Below, one piece after another: positions 5,938 to 9,789 of a stretch of DNA of 9,789 nt (the first letter of the stretch is position 1; each line of letters starts with the position of its first letter). The stretch covers positions 1 to 9,789 of the forward strand of contig WFWI01000025.1 of assembly GCA_015491205.1 (NCBI GenBank). The letters run 5' to 3'. Made by a program: the position numbers and the translations under genes. The stretch comes from Candidatus Microgenomates bacterium. GTDB lineage: Bacteria; Patescibacteriota; Microgenomatia; UBA1406; GWC2-37-13. A model generated the notes under the pieces. The model worked only from the letters and a program-made list of their open reading frames with translations, ran no database searches and had not been told where the DNA came from.

Positions 5938-6646
5938 TTTTCCTTTTTCCAGTGTAAAACTGAGACCTTATTTTATCAAGAAATTTAAGGTTTACTTTGG
6001 GAGTAGGCTTTAGCCTTAAAAGATCGCTTTTTCCTGAAAGCGAGGTTTTCTTTTCGTACTTGTTAAAATCACGGAGCTTCTCGTGAATTATCACTCCCAT
6101 GCGCGTTGCTATCTCCTGGATTTTTAAAAACCTCTCCATCTCGCGCATTGTGTAGCCATAGCAGGCTATGATGTCTATCATCTCCAACCGCTCTGGTTTT
6201 TTTCTTTTAAAATTCCTTCCTGATCCCATACAAGCCTCCAAAGCCCTCTGAAGCCAGGTTTTAAAGGCAAGCGGAGTATAGGGAGGATCAAAAAAGATAA
6301 TTTCAAAATTCTTGAAGCTTGCCTTAGGCAAAGGATCCCTAAGATCGTGCTTGAAGGTCTTTATTCTTCCGCCAAATTTTTCTGCTATCTTCCCAATAAA
6401 TTCAAGAATCCTCTCATCAATATCAACCACAACTATTTCCTTTTCTGGAAAATAATAGGAAACTGCCAAGGAGGTCAGGTCATCATCTCCCAAAAAAAGA
6501 AGTGAACGAGTCTCAAACTCAGGCAAGGACTTCAAGTACTCAACCCGTTTTTCAACTGTAGAAAGGGTTGCATAAAACTGATCCAAATTCCTTTCAGGCT
6601 TTGGCCGCTCTTTTAAAAAAGGGAGGATAAACTCAGAAAACCTCAT
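5921..6646 (-). CDS. bpsA: BpsA-family (DUF43) aminopropyltransferase, short form
   Basis: The 241-residue protein matches the catalytic half of N4-bis(aminopropyl)spermidine synthase, which adds aminopropyl groups from decarboxylated SAM to spermidine to make branched polyamines. Visible motifs are LDQFYATLSTVEKRVEYL (21-38), LLFLGDDDLTSLAVSYY (49-65, the GDDDLTS signature), VVVDIDERILEFI (72-84, cofactor-binding acid), DLRDPLP (101-107) and IIFFDPPYTPLAF (116-128, the family's DPPYT active-site loop). Characterised BpsA proteins have about 350 residues with an N-terminal winged-helix-like region; here only ~20 residues precede the catalytic domain. DPPY also occurs in DNA N4/N6 methyltransferases, but GDDDLTS points to DUF43. 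It starts 9 nt after the exchanger stop. Activity without the N-terminal domain is unproven. Confidence 0.8.
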   Translation of the reverse strand: MRFSEFILPFLKERPKPERNLDQFYATLSTVEKRVEYLKSLPEFETRSLLFLGDDDLTSLAVSYYFPEKEIVVVDIDERILEFIGKIAEKFGGRIKTFKHDLRDPLPKASFKNFEIIFFDPPYTPLAFKTWLQRALEACMGSGRNFKRKKPERLEMIDIIACYGYTMREMERFLKIQEIATRMGVIIHEKLRDFNKYEKKTSLSGKSDLLRLKPTPKVNLKFLDKIRSQFYTGKRKNGKKA

Positions 6647-6655
6647 AAGAAAATT

Positions 6656-7618
6656 TTAAAGGATGTTTTCCAAAATAAGAAACAAAATGTGGGCAGAAAA
6701 AAGCACTGCTGCCTCCCACTTCTCAATCCTTCTTTTTGTAAGGGCAAAAATGTAGAAAAGAACCAACACAAGAAAGAGGATAAGGACAGAAACAGCATAA
6801 GATGAAAGGTCCAAAAACACAACTGGCCTTCTTAAAACTGAAAGAGCTATCACTAGGTTTGCATTGGTAATTAAAGAGCCCAAAATATCGCCAAAAAATA
6901 TCTCCTCCTCTCCTTTAGCCAAGGCTGCTGTGGCAACAAAAAGCTCGGGCAAAGAGGTGGAAAGGGCCACAAAAACAAGGCCAGCCACAAAAAGGCTTAA
7001 TCCAAGGTCCTCTGCTAAAGACATACTTAGCCTTACAATAACATCAGAGCCTAAAACTAAAACAATCAAAGATAGCACGACGCCGAAAAGGCCTTTCCAA
7101 AAGTGTGGTTGTAGAAAAGCTTTTTTAACCACCCTTAAAAACGAAAAAAGACCATGCTCAGTCTTTCTGCCAAACAAATAGACAGCATAAACAAAAAACA
7201 TAAATGCAAGAAACAGACCATCAAAAAAAGATAATACTCTGTCCAAAACAAGCATAAACGGAAGCACAGTAGAAGTCAGAATCAAAAGTGCGCTTTTTCT
7301 GGAGAGATTCTCTTTGTTAACCTTGGCCACTTTTCCAGAAAGAAAAATTGCCAAGGGAACAACAAAAGAGAGGTTTGCAATGTTTGACCCAAGGGCATTT
7401 CCAATTGAAAGGGAAGGAACGTTTTCAAAACTTGAGCTTATTGCCACAAAAATTTCTGGCAAGGAGGTGGCCACTCCTGCAAAAATAGCTGCCATAAAAA
7501 ATTTTCCCAAAAGCCCATCCTTTGTCATCTGCTTTAGACTGTATACAAGTCCTTCTGAGGCTTTGTATACTACAAAAGCTGTGGCAAAAAGTAGAAAGAG
7601 CTTAAACATTATACTCAT
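6656..7618 (-). CDS. Calcium/sodium antiporter family (CaCA) membrane exchanger
   Basis: A 320-residue, roughly ten-helix inner-membrane protein with the two inverted alpha-repeats of the Ca2+/cation exchanger superfamily. Repeat 1 has ATSLPEIFVAISSSF (50-64) and GNALGSNIANLSF (73-85); repeat 2 has STSLPELFVATAALAKGEE (220-238) and GDILGSLITNANL (243-255). Glu55 and Glu225 are the conserved ion-binding acids of the TSLPE motifs. Repeat 2 departs from the usual GN-x-x-GSN (GD and GSL), so ion preference may differ. A charged loop near residues 150-172 separates the halves. It resembles YrbG and NCX_Mj in length; Na+/Ca2+ or H+/Ca2+ exchange is the likely role. It is first in the unit with bpsA and rnhA. 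Met4 (ATG at 7609) is an alternative start. Confidence 0.9.
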   Translation of the reverse strand: MSIMFKLFLLFATAFVVYKASEGLVYSLKQMTKDGLLGKFFMAAIFAGVATSLPEIFVAISSSFENVPSLSIGNALGSNIANLSFVVPLAIFLSGKVAKVNKENLSRKSALLILTSTVLPFMLVLDRVLSFFDGLFLAFMFFVYAVYLFGRKTEHGLFSFLRVVKKAFLQPHFWKGLFGVVLSLIVLVLGSDVIVRLSMSLAEDLGLSLFVAGLVFVALSTSLPELFVATAALAKGEEEIFFGDILGSLITNANLVIALSVLRRPVVFLDLSSYAVSVLILFLVLVLFYIFALTKRRIEKWEAAVLFSAHILFLILENIL

Positions 7619-7626
7619 AATATCTT

Positions 7627-7655
7627 AGCTTAACTACACGCTTTACCTTTGTCAA
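7627..7655 (-). promoter_or_regulatory. Promoter of the exchanger/bpsA/rnhA unit
   Basis: On the minus strand a perfect -35 TTGACA (7655-7650) is followed after 17 nt by TAAGCT (7632-7627), a poor -10. The predicted +1 is about 7620, two bases before the ATG at 7618. The 61-bp gap also serves the divergent ftsB-like gene, for which TAAAAT (7662-7667) is a weak -10 candidate. Confidence 0.45.
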
Positions 7656-7679
7656 GTGAGGTAAAATAGTCTTATAGCC

Positions 7680-8009
7680 ATGAAACCAAAAAGCATTTTT
7701 TTAATAATTGTTTCTCTTTTCCTTTTTTATTCACTTGCCAAGAGTTTATTTATCTTTAATGACCGTTTCAAAATTTACCAACGCCTAGAACAAAAGAAAA
7801 AAAAACTAGAAAAGAAAAAAGTTGAGCTGCAGACCAGGATTAAAAAAGCTGAAAGCCTTGACTATCTAGAGAAAAAGATAAGAAACGACCTACAGCTCGT
7901 CCTACCAAATGAAACCGTAGTAATTCTTTCCTACCCAACGCCAACTCCTGTAAAACCTACTCCCACTCCCCTCCCTATCCCCCTCCAATGGGTTGAGATT
8001 TTTAAATAA
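7680..8009 (+). CDS. DivIC/FtsB-like septum formation initiator protein
   Basis: A 109-residue bitopic protein: a short basic cytoplasmic N terminus (MKPKS), one membrane helix (~6-22), a Lys/Glu/Leu-rich coiled coil (~33-60), then LDYLEKKIRNDLQLVLPNE (60-78), which matches the conserved YxEKxARxxLGLVKPGE region of DivIC/FtsB. These proteins join the FtsL-FtsQ/DivIB divisome complex at the septum. The C terminus is a Pro/Thr stretch (TPTPVKPTPTPLP, 87-99) ending in LQWVEIF, a form I associate with CPR homologues. It is divergent from the exchanger, and the promoter for the following tRNA lies partly within its last codons. The family assignment rests on topology and the conserved block, since overall identity in this family is low. 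Confidence 0.82.
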   Translation: MKPKSIFLIIVSLFLFYSLAKSLFIFNDRFKIYQRLEQKKKKLEKKKVELQTRIKKAESLDYLEKKIRNDLQLVLPNETVVILSYPTPTPVKPTPTPLPIPLQWVEIFK

Positions 8010-8021
8010 CCGCGTTATAAT
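7993..8021 (+). promoter_or_regulatory. Strong promoter for tRNA(CAU) and probably the glycosyltransferase
   Basis: TTGAGA (7993-7998) and a perfect TATAAT (8016-8021) are separated by exactly 17 nt. The -35 lies in the last codons of the ftsB-like gene. The predicted +1 is 8028, giving an ~142-nt leader of short repeats before the tRNA. No second promoter is obvious between the tRNA and the glycosyltransferase start. Confidence 0.7.
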
Positions 8022-8041
8022 AATAATATTTGGATAGAGTT

Positions 8042-8069
8042 GGCTAAACTAGCTGAACTAGGCAAAGCT
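8042..8069. repeat. Degenerate nonamer array (AGCTGAACT-like)
   Basis: GGCTAAACT, AGCTGAACT and AGGCAAAGCT follow one another with a ~9-nt period, trailing off into GGTTAAAAGCTTGAAAGG up to ~8088. The repeat lies in the predicted leader of the tRNA transcript. The rest of the gap to 8132 is T/G-rich with nothing recognisable. Confidence 0.55.
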
Positions 8070-8132
8070 GGTTAAAAGCTTGAAAGGTTGGGGGGGTTAA
8101 GATTTAGGTTTTTGTATTTAAGATTTTATTGT

Positions 8133-8160
8133 TTGGTTATTGGTAATTGGTCATTGGAAT
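8133..8160. repeat. Heptamer array E, TTGGTNA units
   Basis: Four contiguous 7-nt units, TTGGTTA, TTGGTAA, TTGGTCA and TTGGAAT, end ten bases before the tRNA. The period matches the arrays in front of tRNA-Leu. Heptamers of this general kind resemble the short tandemly repeated repetitive (STRR) sequences known in heterocystous cyanobacteria. Confidence 0.8.
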
Positions 8161-8169
8161 TTCTCTCTT

Positions 8170-8238
8170 TGCGGGGTAGTGTACGGCGCACAGGAGGCTC
8201 ATAATCTCCTAGACCGGGTTCGACTCCCGGCCCCGCAA
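8170..8238 (+). tRNA. tRNA with CAU anticodon, probably elongator Met, short D-arm
   Basis: The acceptor TGCGGGG (8170-8176) pairs with CCCCGCA (8231-8237), discriminator A8238. The anticodon stem GGAGG/TCTCC frames CTCATAA with anticodon CAT (8200-8202). The T-arm is CCGGG-TTCGACT-CCCGG (8214-8230). The D-arm is only 13 nt (8179-8191): GTGT/GCAC with a 5-nt loop ACGGC, or 3 bp with a 7-nt loop. The whole gene is 69 nt. The anticodon stem lacks the three G-C pairs of initiator tRNA, and the acceptor lacks the C4-G69/C5-G68 pairs reported as important for TilS recognition of tRNA-Ile2, so elongator Met is favoured. CCA is not encoded. Confidence 0.85.
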
Positions 8239-8243
8239 CCGAA

Positions 8244-8277
8244 GCCCCGAACCGTGCCGAAGGCTCTGGTTCGGGGC
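8244..8277 (+). other. Hairpin H2, first of a tandem pair behind the tRNA
   Basis: GCCCCGAACC (8244-8253) pairs perfectly with GGTTCGGGGC (8268-8277). The 14-nt loop starts GTGC and holds an inner GCC-GAA-GGC hairpin. CGAAG lies across its 5' edge (8240-8244). No U-run follows, so it is not a standard intrinsic terminator. Confidence 0.85.
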
Positions 8278-8281
8278 GAAG

Positions 8282-8313
8282 GCCCTGCACCGTGCTTCGC
8301 CCTGGTGCAGGGC
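8282..8313 (+). other. Hairpin H3, second of the tandem pair
   Basis: GCCCTGCACC (8282-8291) pairs perfectly with GGTGCAGGGC (8304-8313) around a 12-nt loop that also starts GTGC. CTTCGCCC in this loop (8295-8302) is the exact complement of GGGCGAAG (8274-8281), which spans the H2 3' arm and the linker, so an alternative or pseudoknotted fold is possible. The glycosyltransferase ATG is 22 nt downstream. Confidence 0.85.
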
Positions 8314-8335
8314 AAGAATATTTCTCTTAACCCAT

Positions 8336-9268
8336 ATGAACAAAAACTTTCTCCTCTCCATCATCGTTCCAGTTTACAATGAAGAAAAAAACATACCTGA
8401 GCTTTTGAAAAGATTAAAACCCATCCTTTCCAAGTACAATTATGAGCTCATTTTTGTGGACGACGGATCAACCGACGCCTCACCCCAGATTATCAAAAAC
8501 CTCGCAAAAAAGGACAAAAGAATAAAGCTCATAAGCTTCCAGCGCAATTTTGGTCATCAGATGGCCTTAACCTGCGGGTACAAGCATGCAAAAGGAGACT
8601 GTGCTATTACGCTTGATGCTGATCTCCAAGACCCACCTGAGGTTATAGACAAGATGATTAAAAAGTGGCAAGAAGGATATGAAGTAGTCTATGGCCAAAG
8701 GCTTGACAGGCAAACCGACTCTTTTTTCAAAAAATCAACTGCACATCTTTTCTACAAGCTTATAAACTTTCTGTCTGATGTAGAAATCCCAGAACACGTG
8801 GCGGATTTTAGGCTTTTGGATAGAAAAGCAGTTAACTTTTTAAACTCCCTTCCTGAAAAGGCTAGATTTTTGCGCGGATTGGTTGCCTGGCCAGGGTTCA
8901 AATCGACAATTGTCCAATACAAAAGGGAAAAACGCTTTGCTGGAAAAACCCACTACAGCCTTTCCAAAATGATTAATTTTGCCCTTGAAGGAATAATTTC
9001 CTTTTCTGTAAAGCCTTTGCGGCTGGCAACCTATCTTGGATTTATTGTTGCCTTTTTAGGGTTTTTAGGAATAATTTATGCTATCGTAGGAAAATTCCTC
9101 TTTCCTGAACACTGGGTAACAGGCTGGACAGCTCTTTTTGTGGGCATTATGTTTTTAGGAGGGGTGCAGCTTATTACAATAGGCATAATTGGCGAATATA
9201 TCGGGAAAATATACCAGCAGGTAAAAGGTAGGCCTTTTTATGTCATTAAAGAAAAGGTAAATGTATGA
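8336..9268 (+). CDS. GT2 polyprenyl-phosphate glycosyltransferase (DPM1/GtrB-like)
   Basis: The 310-residue membrane-anchored enzyme is expected to move a sugar from a nucleotide sugar to undecaprenyl phosphate on the cytoplasmic face, supplying donors for surface glycans or protein glycosylation. The GT-A domain shows SIIVPVYNEEKN (8-19), FVDDGSTD (40-47), QRNFGHQMALTCGYKHAKGD (69-88) and the metal-binding LDADLQDPPE (93-102). KREKRFAGKTHYSLSKM (196-212) is the conserved R-x-F-G-x-S/T-x-Y region before the membrane. Two helices follow (~230-252 and ~262-284), then GEYIGKIYQQVKGRPFYV (286-303), the classic tail of this subfamily. Sugar specificity cannot be read. No Shine-Dalgarno site precedes the ATG, and hairpin H3 ends 22 nt upstream. 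Its TGA overlaps the next ORF as ATGA. Confidence 0.93.
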   Translation: MNKNFLLSIIVPVYNEEKNIPELLKRLKPILSKYNYELIFVDDGSTDASPQIIKNLAKKDKRIKLISFQRNFGHQMALTCGYKHAKGDCAITLDADLQDPPEVIDKMIKKWQEGYEVVYGQRLDRQTDSFFKKSTAHLFYKLINFLSDVEIPEHVADFRLLDRKAVNFLNSLPEKARFLRGLVAWPGFKSTIVQYKREKRFAGKTHYSLSKMINFALEGIISFSVKPLRLATYLGFIVAFLGFLGIIYAIVGKFLFPEHWVTGWTALFVGIMFLGGVQLITIGIIGEYIGKIYQQVKGRPFYVIKEKVNV

Positions 9269-9417
9269 AAAGAAAACTAGGAGCCCTCTTAACACTCCTT
9301 GGCCTTTTGCTTTTGTTATACAGCCTTATCTCATTTTTAAAAGGAAAAGGGCAACCTGTTTCTCCTGTACCTTTGAAGGAAGGGGTCAAAGTAATAGAAC
9401 TTTCCCCCACTCCTTAA
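9265..9417 (+). CDS. Small single-pass membrane protein of 50 residues
   Basis: An ATG inside the glycosyltransferase stop (ATGA overlap) opens a 50-codon frame ending in TAA. The protein has a basic N terminus (MKRK), one Leu-rich membrane helix (~5-24, LGALLTLLGLLLLLYSLI), a basic loop (KGKGQ) and a Pro-containing tail ending ELSPTP. By the positive-inside rule the tail would be outside the cell. The overlap points to translational coupling with the glycosyltransferase, and AAAGG lies ~9 nt upstream. It shares 3 nt (TTA) with the convergent pilin-like gene. I do not recognise a family; a cleaved signal peptide rather than a stable anchor is possible. Confidence 0.65.
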   Translation: MKRKLGALLTLLGLLLLLYSLISFLKGKGQPVSPVPLKEGVKVIELSPTP

Positions 9418-9752
9418 GGATTAAAAAGATCAATCTCCAAAAGCGCATCAGGATTTCCTAAAAACACCTGGCCAATTATTCTAAGAATAAGATAAGCTGA
9501 AACAAAAACGAAAAGCCCAATAACAGCATACTTCATTGTTCCTTGAGCCTTCTTTACTTTCTCCTCGTTTCCAAAGGCTGTTAAATAATGATAGGCTCCA
9601 ACAAGAAACATAACAAAAAGAATTAAAATAACCAGCCCACCAGAAAAGCGGATAAGGCGCGCTAACACCACCTCTACACAGGAAAGAGTGGGCACATCGC
9701 CATTCAAAAGGCAATCATTCCAATCAGGCGCTTGAGCGTAGACTTTAAACAT
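9414..9752 (-). CDS. T4SS-pilin/TrbC-VirB2-like small membrane protein
   Basis: The 112-residue protein has the layout of small CPR proteins grouped with type IV secretion pilins: a short N terminus ending in a Cys-containing segment (Cys14; LSCVEVVLARLIRFSGG, 23-39), a first membrane helix (~38-56), the polar link AYHYLTAFGNEEKVKKAQGT (53-72) and a second helix (~74-96). GAYHYLTAFGNEEKVKKAQ resembles the GG-x-YLTS-GNPE-KV-KA turn usual in that group. Two cysteines (14 and 25) could form a disulfide outside the membrane. In the conjugative family such proteins are extruded as pilus subunits; the role in CPR is unknown. A TAG three codons upstream excludes a longer N terminus, so no cleavable signal is visible. 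It is convergent with the 50-residue ORF. Confidence 0.8.
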   Translation of the reverse strand: MFKVYAQAPDWNDCLLNGDVPTLSCVEVVLARLIRFSGGLVILILFVMFLVGAYHYLTAFGNEEKVKKAQGTMKYAVIGLFVFVSAYLILRIIGQVFLGNPDALLEIDLFNP

Positions 9753-9758
9753 ACAAAA

Positions 9759-9787
9759 ATTCTACACCCTTTTATGCTTTCTGTAAA
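9759..9787 (-). promoter_or_regulatory. Promoter of the pilin-like gene
   Basis: On the minus strand TTTACA (9787-9782) and TAGAAT (9764-9759) are 17 nt apart, each five of six to consensus. The predicted +1 is 9752, the A of the ATG, so the message should be leaderless. Confidence 0.7.
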
Positions 9788-9789
9788 GT

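Noticed and set aside
5921..6646. DNA adenine/cytosine methyltransferase because of DPPY
   Set aside because: GDDDLTS, DIDERI and the DPPYT context fit DUF43/BpsA better, and no other methyltransferase motif or target-recognition domain is seen.
6864..7628. Plus-strand ORFs opposite the exchanger gene (6864-7181 and 7314-7628)
   Set aside because: They mirror the coding bias of a clear membrane protein on the minus strand and have no recognisable motifs.
8170..8238. tRNA-Ile2 (lysidine) or initiator tRNA
   Set aside because: The acceptor lacks C4-G69/C5-G68, and the anticodon stem lacks three G-C pairs next to the loop.
8244..8313. Rho-independent terminators
   Set aside because: The stems are GC-rich but followed by CGAAG and AAGAATATT rather than a U-run, and there are two in tandem ahead of a gene with no other promoter.
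8244..8313. REP elements with a RAYT transposase
   Set aside because: No transposase is in the window and the 5' GTAG-type tetranucleotide is missing, although the CGAAG edge is reminiscent.
8140..8382. 80-codon ORF across the tRNA and hairpins
   Set aside because: It runs through a tRNA and two structured hairpins and into the glycosyltransferase in another frame; it is open only by chance.

Overview
The window looks like a chromosomal segment of a Patescibacteria/CPR bacterium, most likely of the Microgenomates type; this is an inference from gene content, not a phylogeny. The clues are a two-helix Cys-containing T4SS-pilin-like protein, a DivIC/FtsB-like protein with a Pro/Thr tail, an ATP-cone nuclease, almost no Shine-Dalgarno sites, low GC with lysine-rich proteins, and short tandem repeats between genes. 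UGA is a stop (the ATP-cone and glycosyltransferase genes end in TGA), so it is not a code-25 lineage.

Layout, left to right. 1-1060 (+): S41-family protein, possibly cut at its 5' end, carrying a degenerate J-domain-like segment. 1057-2710 (-): two-gene unit of an ATP-cone/PD-(D/E)XK nuclease followed one base later by a LacD/YihT-type class I aldolase. 2711-3122: a non-coding block with four heptamer repeat arrays, an extended -10 promoter, a long hairpin, tRNA-Leu(UAA) and a 10-bp GC-rich hairpin. 3123-5448 (+): a SmtB/CadC-type metal sensor with a perfect operator, overlapping a P1B-2 Zn/Cd/Pb efflux ATPase. 5449-5517: an AT-rich bidirectional hairpin. 5518-7618 (-): three-gene unit of a cation/Ca exchanger, a short BpsA (DUF43) aminopropyltransferase and RNase HI. 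7680-8009 (+): DivIC/FtsB-like protein. 8010-8335: consensus-like promoter, nonamer and heptamer arrays, a tRNA with CAU anticodon and a very short D-arm, then two tandem 10-bp hairpins. 8336-9417 (+): a polyprenyl-phosphate GT2 glycosyltransferase coupled to a 50-residue membrane protein. 9414-9752 (-): the pilin-like protein.

The clearest functional module is the metal-responsive pair: the sensor has both the Cys (alpha3) and the Asp/His/Glu (alpha5) ligands, its operator lies just past its own promoter, and the pump follows by overlap. The exchanger is a second cation transporter, and the BpsA homologue points to branched polyamines. The most unusual signals are (i) the J-like/S41 fusion lacking both HPD and the S41 lysine, and (ii) a repeated non-coding architecture: both tRNA genes are preceded by 7-nt tandem arrays and followed by 10-bp GCCC...GGGC hairpins. 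Two of those hairpins are tandem variants with compensatory stem changes. Three minus-strand promoters place the predicted transcript start at or within 2 nt of the start codon, suggesting leaderless mRNAs.
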